DNA of 18,518 nt from an uncultured Ectothiorhodospiraceae bacterium (GCA_947259425.1 CAMYMO010000060.1:1-18518); one strand, 5' to 3'. Positions 1-7,072 are shown, numbered from the stretch's first letter. Program-made: numbers and translations. Notes: a model not told the origin generated them from the letters alone.

Positions 1-301
1 CACCTTTCAGAAATCGTTGCAGATTTATAAACCTTGAATCAAAGGCAACTTTGTTGAATATTTCAATACTTTTGCCAATGGAACCAGATAGGTAGGTCAC
101 CAGGTTAATTGCGCCACCTGACACACCTATATATAAGTCAAATGGATTAAATTCCTGATCAAGGAAGCCATCCAGGACCCCCGCAGAGAAGACGCTGCGC
201 ATGGCACCGCCCTCAACGACCAGCGCTGTACTGTTTAGAAAATCGTCGTTTTGCATATAGTTGGCCAGGATCAATTCAACTGAAACACTGATCCTCATCA
301 T
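1..301 (-). CDS. Patatin-like phospholipase, YjjU-like (partial, C-terminus off the left edge)
   Basis: The reverse strand gives about 100 residues of a patatin-family lipid acyl hydrolase. The N-terminal glycine-rich oxyanion-hole motif reads VEGGAMRS (about residues 29-36). It is followed by VLDGFLDQEFNPFDLYIGVSGGA (written here in two parts: VLDGFLDQEF and NPFDLYIGVSGGA), in which GVSGG is the GxSxG nucleophile elbow with Ser61. In this family Ser works with an Asp further downstream, which lies outside the window. Wording such as NPFDLYIG is typical of the YjjU/RssA type of bacterial patatin proteins. The start at 301 is chosen because AAGGGAG lies about 12 bases upstream. A second in-frame ATG follows directly at 298 and another, without a ribosome binding site, at 256. 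The gene is divergent from the membrane protein at 413. Substrate and role are unknown. Confidence 0.85.
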   Translation of the reverse strand, partial: MMRISVSVELILANYMQNDDFLNSTALVVEGGAMRSVFSAGVLDGFLDQEFNPFDLYIGVSGGAINLVTYLSGSIGKSIEIFNKVAFDSRFINLQRFLKG

Positions 302-412
302 GAAAAATAATATCTCCCTTTAAATCCCTGGATATTCGACTAGCATTACAAGTGTATGACAAACACATGAATTATTTATTAATTATACGAGTGGTTGGAT
401 TAGAGAAACAGC

Positions 413-1192
413 ATGCTCAATAAGACTTATCTTTGGTGGAAATTTCTTTGTATTATCGCAGTTATTAACATTGGCGTCTGGCTGGCGGCCATATGGATGC
501 GATCAGATATGCAGGAGTTTTCCTATTGGCAACCCGTGTTGTCGGGAATTTATGTCATGGTGTGTGCATTTCGATCCTTTTATCCACGCATTGATCTTGA
601 ACGCTACTGTCTTTTTGACAAGCCGATTTCATCCGTTGCTCTGGGCAGAACAACTGCGACCATTGCCGAGGTTTGTTTTAGCATCCAGATCGCGCTATTG
701 ATTTATGACCTGGGCATCCTGTTAAGTTCATCAGCAATCGTTGCTATCTCTTATCTAATTGTTCCGGTTATTGTGATTGCGCAGATCTTTTGCTGGCGTG
801 CAACAATTACACTTGATCATTTCTGGCATGGTATGGAAGAGGTTGCCTGGGTTGTTATGATCGTACTTGCGGCCGGCTGTTTTGTCGCAGGGTATATAGC
901 ATTGGATGGCTTCTACCAGATACTCATGGCAATCGGTTTATTGGGCTGTATTGGTAGTGGTTATATTATGTTGTTTGTAGATATCCCAATGTATTTTTCC
1001 AGGAAAAAGCAAGGTGCAGATTCTAGGCTACGTTATCTAAGCCTCGGTAAAGGGATGAAGGATGCAATGACTCGCCGTGTTCAAACCAGTGACTGGAACA
1101 TCTGGAAGAAAGAAGTCGTCTGGATTACTTCTTACTTTACTTTCGGTGTCTGGTTGAGCATTGGCATGGTGATGATCAACTTTCAGGCATAA
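413..1192 (+). CDS. Multi-pass membrane protein of unknown function
   Basis: 259 residues with six or seven hydrophobic segments (roughly residues 10-28, 42-56, 83-103, 107-130, 143-165, 170-190 and 238-258), so an inner-membrane protein. I do not recognise the family. Charged or polar stretches between segments that could be conserved include FRSFYPRIDLERYCLFD (about 53-69), LGRTTATIAEVCF (about 77-89) and the pre-C-terminal WNIWKKEVVWI. The reading frame covers the whole interval, with an ATG start at 413. Upstream there is only a weak purine stretch (agaga), so the start is less certain than the frame. The gene stands alone: divergent from the patatin gene and convergent with the broken dehydrogenase. 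No enzymatic motif is visible. Confidence 0.75.
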   Translation: MLNKTYLWWKFLCIIAVINIGVWLAAIWMRSDMQEFSYWQPVLSGIYVMVCAFRSFYPRIDLERYCLFDKPISSVALGRTTATIAEVCFSIQIALLIYDLGILLSSSAIVAISYLIVPVIVIAQIFCWRATITLDHFWHGMEEVAWVVMIVLAAGCFVAGYIALDGFYQILMAIGLLGCIGSGYIMLFVDIPMYFSRKKQGADSRLRYLSLGKGMKDAMTRRVQTSDWNIWKKEVVWITSYFTFGVWLSIGMVMINFQA

Positions 1193-1376
1193 ATTATTTC
1201 TAATAACAAATAGAGCACCCCGGTAATTCTGCTAGGTTGTCACATTTCCAAATCATCTTAAAAGGTATACGAAACATCGAAATCCTCTCCCTTAGAGAAA
1301 ATAAAAAATTGATAGGTAGAAGCGAGATGTTAAAGAAACAGCATGACACTTTTATTAATCAAGCGATGATTATCCC

Positions 1377-1613
1377 TCAATAAAAAAGGCCAGGATAAAA
1401 TCCTAGCCTTTTTTCTAGGTCACCGTTGGGTGCTTGCGGCAATATATATTGTTTTGCAGTTTCGGCCTTGTCAGGGCTGCGGCATGCGATAACAACTTTT
1501 AAAGCTTTTTTCGTCCTTGCTAACACTGTTTCATAACCAAGGCCACTATTGGAACCGGTAACAATTACCAATCGACCAGGTTGGTCGGATGTATCATCCA
1601 TATCAAATGCCAT
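1377..1613 (-). pseudogene. Truncated short-chain dehydrogenase/reductase (N-terminal remnant)
   Basis: The 78-residue frame begins with the Rossmann fold of an SDR oxidoreductase. VIVTGSNSGLGYET carries the TGxxxGxG dinucleotide motif at residues 19-26, and VVIACRSPDKA is the usual end of beta-strand 2 with an Arg suggesting NADP(H) preference. A normal SDR has about 250-300 residues with a YxxxK catalytic motif; none of that is present. The last residues (from about LEKRLGFYPGLFY) are translated from the terminator hairpin at 1382-1414, so they are not native protein. The start has a good ribosome binding site (AGAAGG, about 7 bases before the ATG). The simplest reading is an internal deletion joining the first 60 or so codons to the gene's own or a neighbour's terminator. 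A working product is unlikely. Confidence 0.75.
1382..1414 (-). terminator. Rho-independent terminator after the SDR remnant
   Basis: A 9-bp stem (GGCCAGGAT / ATCCTAGCC with one wobble or mismatch) and an AAA loop are flanked by A6 and T6, so it can work in both directions. On the minus strand the odd pair is U-G, so it fits the minus-strand gene better. It overlaps the last codons of the SDR remnant. Confidence 0.8.
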
Positions 1614-1667
1614 GGGTTACCTTCTAATGATCAATTAAATTCTAACGGCTGAATTAAATAGCGCCGC

Positions 1668-1689
1668 TTTTTTTTTTGGGGGGGGGGGG
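1668..1689. repeat. T10-G12 homopolymer tract
   Basis: Ten T followed directly by twelve G. On the minus strand this is C12-A10, lying between the stop of the possible 34-residue ORF and the start of the SDR remnant. Long G/C tracts mutate by slippage and are also common assembly errors, so the exact length is doubtful. Confidence 0.9.
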
Positions 1690-1697
1690 TATTTTGA

Positions 1698-1802
1698 TTA
1701 TTTTGTTATGTGCTTAAATTTTATGAATTGCCCTACGTTAGGCACGGAATCAATACATTTTGCCCACTCTTCTTGAGCACTAGGCATTTGTTCAGAATCC
1801 AT
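1698..1802 (-). CDS. Possible 34-residue protein, unknown
   Basis: A short ATG-to-TAA frame beginning MDSEQMPSAQEEWAKC and ending FKHITK. The case for it is an AAAGG ribosome binding site about 7 bases before the ATG and otherwise empty surrounding DNA. It is acidic at the start, contains one Cys and has no hydrophobic segment. Its stop codon lies about 10 bases (on its own strand) before the C12/A10 tract, so slippage in that tract would not alter this frame. It may also be the start of a gene whose remainder was lost. No function is proposed. Confidence 0.35.
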   Translation of the reverse strand: MDSEQMPSAQEEWAKCIDSVPNVGQFIKFKHITK

Positions 1803-1873
1803 CCGTTGCCTTTAGTTTTTATTCGTGTATATCGAATCTCCGTTTTAATATAAGCCATTTTATTCATTTAATA

Positions 1874-2560
1874 TCAACCCGGTTCGACAATAACGCCGGG
1901 CGGTAATTCGACTTCATCCAGCTCAATTACTTCCTGTTCCAATTTTCCGGCTGCAATCCATTCCTGTAAATCAGGATGAGACATAACCGTATCGACATAG
2001 GCCTTTTCGACTTCATTCAATGCGATATCGTAGCCAATAAAGCGAAGCACAACCGGGGCATACATGGCATCGGCCGCCGAGAACTCACCAAACAACCATT
2101 CACCTTGTTGCCCATATTCATTGCGACATTTAGCCCAGATGTCTTTTACTCGGTTTATCTCTCTTTGCGTTTTGTCAGACACCGTAATATTTTTAAAACG
2201 CTTGCGACAGTTCATTGGCAGGGCTTCGCGCAGGTGCGGCAAGCTGGAATGCATCTCCGCGCATACCGAACGGGCAATGGCACGAGCCTTTTCATTTACT
2301 GGCCAACCCTGGTTGTCCAAATAGTGTTCTGATACATATTCTAAAATCGCGAGTGAATCCCATACAACAAGCTCACCATCTTGTAATACCGGAACTTTAC
2401 TATCTGAACCATATTGCGCTAACTCTTGTTCCATACTGTCCGTAAACAAGGCAATGCGTTTTTCATTGAAGGGTATTTTAAAATGACGCATAAAGATCCA
2501 TGGTCTAAGTGACCACGATGAGTAGTTTTTGTTTCCAATTACCAGCAGTAGTTTAGACAT
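1874..2560 (-). CDS. Glutathione S-transferase family protein
   Basis: 228 residues, a normal length for a cytosolic GST. The thioredoxin-like N-terminal domain (about 1-80) has NKNYSSWSLRPW, where a serine near residues 14-17 is the usual glutathione-activating residue of zeta/beta-like bacterial GSTs. KVPVLQDGELVVWDSLAILEY (about 55-75) holds the cis-proline and the Asp-Ser pair that bind the gamma-glutamyl part of glutathione. The all-helical C-terminal domain follows, with WLFGEFSAADAMYAPV as the conserved N-capping box region. Members conjugate or isomerise electrophilic compounds with glutathione; the substrate cannot be read from sequence. The start at 2560 is the only one that keeps the complete beta-strand 1, but the ribosome binding site there is weak. 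It is a single gene with no operon partner. Confidence 0.88.
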   Translation of the reverse strand: MSKLLLVIGNKNYSSWSLRPWIFMRHFKIPFNEKRIALFTDSMEQELAQYGSDSKVPVLQDGELVVWDSLAILEYVSEHYLDNQGWPVNEKARAIARSVCAEMHSSLPHLREALPMNCRKRFKNITVSDKTQREINRVKDIWAKCRNEYGQQGEWLFGEFSAADAMYAPVVLRFIGYDIALNEVEKAYVDTVMSHPDLQEWIAAGKLEQEVIELDEVELPPGVIVEPG

Positions 2561-2689
2561 AGGTTAAATATCATGTAGTTAGTTAAATATGATATGACCA
2601 TTCTATGCAAATGAAGCAAGAAATCTATCGAGAATTGAAAATGTGAGTATTTTTGATATCCATCATGTTCGACAAGCTTTACTATTACG

Positions 2690-2695
2690 TATAAT
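2690..2695 (+). promoter_or_regulatory. Candidate -10 box for the lipoprotein gene
   Basis: A perfect TATAAT about 35 bases before the lipoprotein ATG, at a suitable distance for a short leader. The matching -35 is poor (TTCGAC with a 16-base gap), so this is a candidate only. Confidence 0.4.
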
Positions 2696-2729
2696 TCAAA
2701 ATATTAATGAGTAAGTGGAGCTGTTTACC

Positions 2730-3662
2730 ATGAAAAAAGTAATGTTTAATATCCTATACGCAGTCTTACTAAGCCTTGGCATCGTAGCCTGCGGTGGCGG
2801 TAGCGGTTCACAAAGTACCGGGACGCTTGAGGTTGGCATCACTGATGCGCCGGTTGATAACGCCCAGGCCGTGGTTATCCATTTTACTGAAGCGACTTTG
2901 CATGGTCCTGGTGGGAATACTATGGTCAAAGTGATGGACCCAGTTACCGACGAAGAGGGTCGCAGTATCGATTTGATGCAATTGCAAGGTGGTATGTGGA
3001 CCGGTCTATTTGACGATGTGGTCTTAGCCGGGAATTACAGCTGGATTCGTCTGACACTGGATTTGTCCAAATCTTATATACAAATCGATGATCAGCAACA
3101 TAGCCTACGTTGCACAAGTTGTGAGAATAGTGATTTTCGTTTAAATCGCAGTTTTAAGATTGATGCCGATGGCCACCTGGCTTTAATGCTTGATTTTGAT
3201 TTACGTAAGTCTATAACGCTATCGAATTCTGGAACCGAGTATCATTTGCGTCCGACCTTACGTGTCATCGAAGCGGATGTCAGTGGCGATATCTCAGGCG
3301 ATATCGATGCTAATTTAATTGCTGAACTTGGTGGATTCAGTGGTTGTAGTGTATATGCCTTTACTGGAAATGATGCTGAGTTGGACGATGTTTATATTCC
3401 AATGAACATGTCAATGCCGATGCCGATGGGGCAAAACAATCCGGTCAGTACTGCGAAGGTGGTTTTTGAGAATGATGTCTATAGCTATATGCTTTCGTTT
3501 TTACCCGCAGGTGATTATACCGTAGCGTTAACTTGTGATGCCGATATGGATACGGCCGATAAAGATGATGTCTTAGAGTTTAGTGAGCACATTAATGTTT
3601 CGGTTGTTGCGGGAGAAACAAGCACGGCTGATTTTAGTATTGCCGTCATTCAACCCATTTAA
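2730..3662 (+). CDS. DUF4382 domain lipoprotein
   Basis: 310 residues from the chosen ATG. The start at 2730 begins MKKVMF and has GTGGAG 9 bases upstream; an in-frame GTG at 2715 would only add residues in front of the signal peptide. A lipoprotein signal (LSLGIVAC, acylated Cys at residue 21) is followed by a flexible Gly/Ser run. The DUF4382 domain opens with GTLEVGITDAPVDNAQAVV, a pattern typical of that family, whose members are secreted or surface lipoproteins with a beta-sandwich-like fold and no known enzyme activity. The C-terminal part (about 195-310) looks like a second beta-rich domain with the methionine-rich stretch PMNMSMPMPMG. The gene is monocistronic, with its own terminator just after the stop. 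Outer-membrane anchoring is inferred. Confidence 0.85.
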   Translation: MKKVMFNILYAVLLSLGIVACGGGSGSQSTGTLEVGITDAPVDNAQAVVIHFTEATLHGPGGNTMVKVMDPVTDEEGRSIDLMQLQGGMWTGLFDDVVLAGNYSWIRLTLDLSKSYIQIDDQQHSLRCTSCENSDFRLNRSFKIDADGHLALMLDFDLRKSITLSNSGTEYHLRPTLRVIEADVSGDISGDIDANLIAELGGFSGCSVYAFTGNDAELDDVYIPMNMSMPMPMGQNNPVSTAKVVFENDVYSYMLSFLPAGDYTVALTCDADMDTADKDDVLEFSEHINVSVVAGETSTADFSIAVIQPI

Positions 3663-3680
3663 TTAAAAGTGACAAATCTT

Positions 3681-3710
3681 AAAAAAGCCCGCATATTGCG
3701 GGCTTTTTTT
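3681..3710. terminator. Rho-independent terminator of the lipoprotein gene
   Basis: GCCCGCA / TGCGGGC, a perfect 7-bp stem with a TAT loop, flanked by A6 and T7, starting 18 bases after the stop codon. Confidence 0.92.
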
Positions 3711-3779
3711 ATTCAAAATCACCGAGATGTTGGTTAAACTGCACATACAATTATTAAATCATTTTAACGGATAACATCG

Positions 3780-4076
3780 ATGTCTCAACACATGTCCTAT
3801 TCAATAGGATTTTTACTTATCATTGCGATGGGGTTTTATTTCATATATGGCAATCCGTTTTCGCCAGACAAAGTAGATCTAACACAATATCAACAGGTCT
3901 GTGATCAATATCAGCAAGCTGAGCAGGGTAAATATAAAGACGCAGAACTACAGATGCTGGTGAATGAGATTAATTATTTAGTTCCCGGTGAATTAGCAGA
4001 TATCAATGATCCAACAAGTAAAAAACTTAAGACCTGTGCGCAACAATTGACTGAACGTCTTAATACTGGGAAGTAA
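3780..4076 (+). CDS. Small membrane-anchored protein of unknown function
   Basis: 98 residues. One hydrophobic segment near the N-terminus (about 8-24, SIGFLLIIAMGFYFIYG) is followed by a soluble, helix-prone, charged tail with two Cys (about 41 and 87). It is probably tethered to the inner membrane with the tail outside; a cleaved signal is less likely because no good cleavage site follows. ATG at 3780 and ATG at 3792 are both possible; neither has a strong ribosome binding site. It sits between the lipoprotein terminator and the convergent WYL gene. I do not recognise a family. Confidence 0.6.
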   Translation: MSQHMSYSIGFLLIIAMGFYFIYGNPFSPDKVDLTQYQQVCDQYQQAEQGKYKDAELQMLVNEINYLVPGELADINDPTSKKLKTCAQQLTERLNTGK

Positions 4077-4098
4077 CCGGCGTTAGTTCGCTAGTGAT

Positions 4099-4998
4099 TT
4101 ATTGAAAGATCCAGGCCGCAAACGGTTCAATCTCATCCCGATTTAACAGGATTAACTGGTGTGCATTGGGATTCATTGAATGATCGATACTGGTGTCGAC
4201 CATCAATCGTTGCAACAGATAACCAATTAGAGCACGTCTTACGACGATCTCAATCGTGTTATTCCCGTCTTCGCTGGCGCCATAATCAAATAATAAACTC
4301 TCTTGTTTGTCTTGTTCTAACTTAGGATGCGGACTTAATTTGACGACCAAGGTCTCGACCCAGTCATCGTCGTATTGCTCACTCGATTCGGCCAATTCAT
4401 CCAGACAGTTCGCTTCGGTAAATCGTGACAATACAAAATCACGGAAGTCATAGGTTTCTTCATTATAGGCACGCACATGCCAGCGTTGACCGGTGTTGAC
4501 CAAGGCGTGGGGTTCCAAAATTCGAGCCTGGTTGCTGTTGCGATCGGTGAGTGAGCGATATTGGACTTCTAATTTATTGTGCCCGCGTATCGCACGGCTG
4601 ACCTGAGAGAGGACTTCTTTGCTAGGTAATCGTGCCGGTAGGGGCAGGGAATCCATATTGAGTCCGTATATGGATTCTTTCTGATATGGGCCACCGGCAA
4701 CCGCCAGGTTCATCGCCATCATCGGCAAAACCTTTTCGGGGGTCAGGTCAGCAAACAGTCCCTGAAAACCCTCCGCGGGGACGAAGCCGAACACCGCATG
4801 TTTATAGATGAGGTTGCCTGGGGCGAGATCGTTATAGAGTTTTAGGTCCTTGGTGGCGGCGGCATCCGATAAACCGAAGGCCTCAGCCACATCTGAACGG
4901 CTCACCAGGCCACTGTAGTAGGCCATGATTTCGATGAATTCGAGCCGTTGACGTGTTGCCCACTTCACATCGAGATGCAGTTTTTCTTTATTTGCCAT
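4099..4998 (-). CDS. WYL-domain transcriptional regulator, BrxR/CapW-like
   Basis: 299 residues, the usual size of the winged-helix/WYL/WCX repressors. The N-terminal winged helix (about 12-70) has RQRLEFIEIMAYYSGLVSRS and FGLSDAAATKDLKLYNDLAPGN, a pattern typical of BrxR/CapW. The WYL domain (about 130-205) has LEVQYRSL and PHALVNTGQRWHVRAYNEE followed by FRDFVLSRF. A C-terminal WCX-like extension runs from about 210 to the end. In known cases these proteins dimerise, repress phage-defence operons and are thought to respond to nucleotide or nucleic-acid ligands. Here no defence gene is adjacent: the gene is divergent from recA and convergent with a small anchored protein. The target could be its own promoter, recA or a distant locus. 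The ribosome binding site is weak, but the start fits family length. Confidence 0.85.
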   Translation of the reverse strand: MANKEKLHLDVKWATRQRLEFIEIMAYYSGLVSRSDVAEAFGLSDAAATKDLKLYNDLAPGNLIYKHAVFGFVPAEGFQGLFADLTPEKVLPMMAMNLAVAGGPYQKESIYGLNMDSLPLPARLPSKEVLSQVSRAIRGHNKLEVQYRSLTDRNSNQARILEPHALVNTGQRWHVRAYNEETYDFRDFVLSRFTEANCLDELAESSEQYDDDWVETLVVKLSPHPKLEQDKQESLLFDYGASEDGNNTIEIVVRRALIGYLLQRLMVDTSIDHSMNPNAHQLILLNRDEIEPFAAWIFQ

Positions 4999-5022
4999 GT
5001 TTGATACGGTCCAATTTCGCTA

Positions 5023-5088
5023 ATCGATGTTAAGTGACTGAAATTAGTATGAATTTAACAATTATAGCCAATCTTGACTTAACTCGAT
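5023..5088. promoter_or_regulatory. Spaced inverted repeat between the WYL gene and recA (candidate operator)
   Basis: The left arm ATCGATGTTAAGT (5023-5035) and right arm ACTTAACTCGAT (5077-5088) are reverse complements apart from one extra base in the left arm. They lie 41 bases apart in the divergent region, just upstream of the WYL gene start. Binding by the WYL protein is inference. Confidence 0.35.
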
Positions 5089-5131
5089 AGAAAATAGTAG
5101 ATAATAAAAAATAGATAGGTGGTAAAAAATA

Positions 5132-5160
5132 TTGACATAGGTGAATGTATTGCCTATAGT
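5132..5160 (+). promoter_or_regulatory. Sigma70 promoter of recA
   Basis: TTGACA (5132-5137), a 17-base spacer and TATAGT (5155-5160), nearly full consensus. Transcription should begin near 5167, giving a leader of about 100 bases before the recA ATG. The strength of the boxes suggests high basal expression. Confidence 0.8.
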
Positions 5161-5169
5161 TTGCCACAG
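5154..5169. promoter_or_regulatory. Degenerate LexA-like site over the recA -10 box
   Basis: CTAT-N8-ACAG, one base away from the gammaproteobacterial LexA core CTGT-N8-ACAG. It overlaps the -10 box, where an SOS repressor would act. The inner eight bases are not AT-alternating as in strong boxes, so it may be weak or chance. Confidence 0.3.
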
Positions 5170-5184
5170 TTAACAACAAAGAAC

Positions 5185-5235
5185 GTGTGGCCGCAGAAAG
5201 CAGCTTCTATAGCAGAAGAACGAATTCGGCCACGC
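5185..5235 (+). promoter_or_regulatory. Hairpin in the recA 5' leader
   Basis: The outer stem GTGTGGCCG (5185-5193) pairs with CGGCCACGC (5227-5235) over 9 pairs including one G-U. It encloses a small hairpin, CTTCT-atagc-AGAAG (5204-5218). It ends 33 bases before the recA ATG and leaves the ribosome binding site free. Confidence 0.45.
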
Positions 5236-5268
5236 AAGATGGAACAAAATCTAAAAAGAGGAAACATC

Positions 5269-6351
5269 ATGGCGAAGACATCGGATGATAAGAAAAAGGC
5301 ACTTAGCGCAGCATTGGGTCAAATCGAAAAACAGTTTGGTAAAGGCTCGGTTATGCGCATGGGCGACAATGACGGCCCGCGTGATATCGAGGCGATTTCA
5401 ACGGGTTCATTAGGCCTGGATGTCGCGCTCGGCATTGGTGGCTTACCGAAAGGTCGGGTCGTAGAGATATATGGACCAGAGTCATCGGGTAAAACGACAT
5501 TAACCCTGCAAGTGATTGCGGAGTGTCAAAAGGCCGGAGGGACCGCTGCCTTTATCGATGCTGAGCATGCCCTGGATCCTCAATATGCTGAAAAACTCGG
5601 TGTGGATGTCGACGATTTGCTGGTTTCCCAACCTGATACGGGCGAGCAGGCACTCGAGATTGTGGACATGCTGGTTCGCTCCAGCGCTGTTGATGTGGTG
5701 GTCATTGACTCCGTCGCGGCCTTAACCCCCAAAGCTGAAATTGAAGGTGATATGGGGGACTCGCATATGGGCCTGCAAGCACGTTTGATGTCACAGGCCT
5801 TACGTAAACTAACCGGTAATATTAAACGGTCGAATACCATGGTTATCTTTATTAACCAGATTCGGATGAAAATCGGTGTGATGTTTGGTAACCCTGAAAC
5901 CACAACAGGCGGTAATGCGCTTAAATTCTATTCTTCTGTTCGTTTGGATATCCGTCGCATCGGTGCGATTAAACGTGCCGATGAGATTGTAGGTAACGAA
6001 ACGCGGGTGAAGATCGTTAAAAACAAAGTCGCGCCTCCGTTTAAACAAACCGAGTTTGATATCCTTTATAACGAAGGTATTTCACGCGAAGGTGAGATTA
6101 TCGATGTCGGTGTTAAGCTTGATATCGTTGATAAAGCCGGTGCCTGGTACAGTTATAATGGTGATCGTATCGGTCAAGGTAAGGACAACGTACGTAAGTT
6201 CTTAAAAGAGAACCCCGCCATCGCAGAAGATATTGAAGGTCAGATTCGCGCCCAGTTATTACCCGATAGAGCGGATAACGTTGTTCCCATCGAACGAGCC
6301 GCTGGTGATGATCTGGTCGCCGATGAAACGCCAGAAGAAGAGAAAAGTTAA
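5269..6351 (+). CDS. recA: Recombinase RecA
   Basis: 360 residues; the usual length is about 350. RecA forms ATP-dependent filaments on single-stranded DNA, catalyses strand exchange and activates LexA self-cleavage. The N-terminus matches the family (ALSAALGQIEKQFGKGSVMR). The P-loop GPESSGKT is at about residues 69-76, Walker B is in VDVVVIDSVAAL, and the DNA-binding loop L2 is around FGNPETTTGGNALKF. The acidic tail (about ADETPEEEKS) is typical. The start at 5269 is chosen because AGAGG lies about 8 bases upstream and the protein then begins MAKTSDDKKK; the frame stays open further upstream to a GTG at 5119, but that lies before the promoter. recX follows after 9 bases, so the two are cotranscribed. 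Expression is probably set by the promoter at 5132 and perhaps by the weak LexA-like site. Confidence 0.98.
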   Translation: MAKTSDDKKKALSAALGQIEKQFGKGSVMRMGDNDGPRDIEAISTGSLGLDVALGIGGLPKGRVVEIYGPESSGKTTLTLQVIAECQKAGGTAAFIDAEHALDPQYAEKLGVDVDDLLVSQPDTGEQALEIVDMLVRSSAVDVVVIDSVAALTPKAEIEGDMGDSHMGLQARLMSQALRKLTGNIKRSNTMVIFINQIRMKIGVMFGNPETTTGGNALKFYSSVRLDIRRIGAIKRADEIVGNETRVKIVKNKVAPPFKQTEFDILYNEGISREGEIIDVGVKLDIVDKAGAWYSYNGDRIGQGKDNVRKFLKENPAIAEDIEGQIRAQLLPDRADNVVPIERAAGDDLVADETPEEEKS

Positions 6352-6360
6352 GGATAACGA

Positions 6361-6810
6361 ATGTCTGAGGCGTTAAATGATGCGCTTGCGGGGGCCATGC
6401 GGTTATTGGCTGCCCGTGAGCATAGCCAACACGAGCTACGTCGTAAATTGACCCAGAAAGGCCACGAGCCTAACGTTGCCGAACGAGCAATCGAACAACT
6501 GGTCGAACAGGATCTTCAAAGCGACGAGCGTTTTGTCGAAGGCTTTATCAATAGTCATCAAGTAAGAGGCAAAGGGCCTAAGCGAATCCAGCTCGAGTTA
6601 CAACAGCATCAGTTGCCTGAATACCTGCTCGACCAATATTTGGATATCAGTGATGGGATATGGCATGAATCAGCCGCACAAGTGCGGACCAAGAAATTTG
6701 GTGAAGAACTACCTGAAGATTATAAAGAGAAAATGAAGCAGGCTAAATTTTTGGAATATCGTGGTTTCACCCACGATCAGATCTTTAGTGTCTTAAACGA
6801 GCTGGATTAA
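6361..6810 (+). CDS. recX: Regulatory protein RecX
   Basis: 149 residues, slightly shorter than the 166 of E. coli RecX. The family consists of tandem three-helix repeats that bind along the RecA filament and block its growth and ATPase. Visible family signatures are MRLLAAREHSQHELRRKL (about 13-30), QDLQSDERFVEGFINS followed by RGKGPKRIQLELQQH (about 50-80), and a final repeat ending FLEYRGFTHDQIFSVL. The ATG is 9 bases after the recA stop, with AAGGATAACG as ribosome binding site overlapping the stop region, so translation is closely linked to recA. I find no convincing terminator in the 260 bases after it; the only structures are a GTTAAATTTAAC palindrome (from 6816) and a weak hairpin near 6930. 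Confidence 0.95.
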   Translation: MSEALNDALAGAMRLLAAREHSQHELRRKLTQKGHEPNVAERAIEQLVEQDLQSDERFVEGFINSHQVRGKGPKRIQLELQQHQLPEYLLDQYLDISDGIWHESAAQVRTKKFGEELPEDYKEKMKQAKFLEYRGFTHDQIFSVLNELD

Positions 6811-7072
6811 AACGAAGTTAAATTTAACTGGACAATCATATCCGGGCCAAAGTGATACGTTTTTCTTAAGTGAATAATTTAATCTTCGATAGGCCAGGGT
6901 ATTCTTAATATCTGGTTTTCAGGACAAGTTGATCTGGAAAACTTGAGGAAAATTCACAGCTTTTTTTGAGGCGGGTTTAATTGATTTTATGATTTAGGTT
7001 ATCGGTGTAAACCAGGCCAAGAATTTATTTCAGAAGATAGGCCGGTTTTTAGGCCGTTAACCATTAATAACG

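Noticed and set aside
5119..5268. 50-codon N-terminal extension of recA
   Set aside because: It would begin before the promoter and its residues do not resemble RecA; the ATG at 5269 has the ribosome binding site.
6811..7072. Terminator or small gene after recX
   Set aside because: Only weak palindromes such as GTTAAATTTAAC and a 6-bp CAAGTT/AACTTG hairpin were found, with no T tract and no frame with a ribosome binding site.
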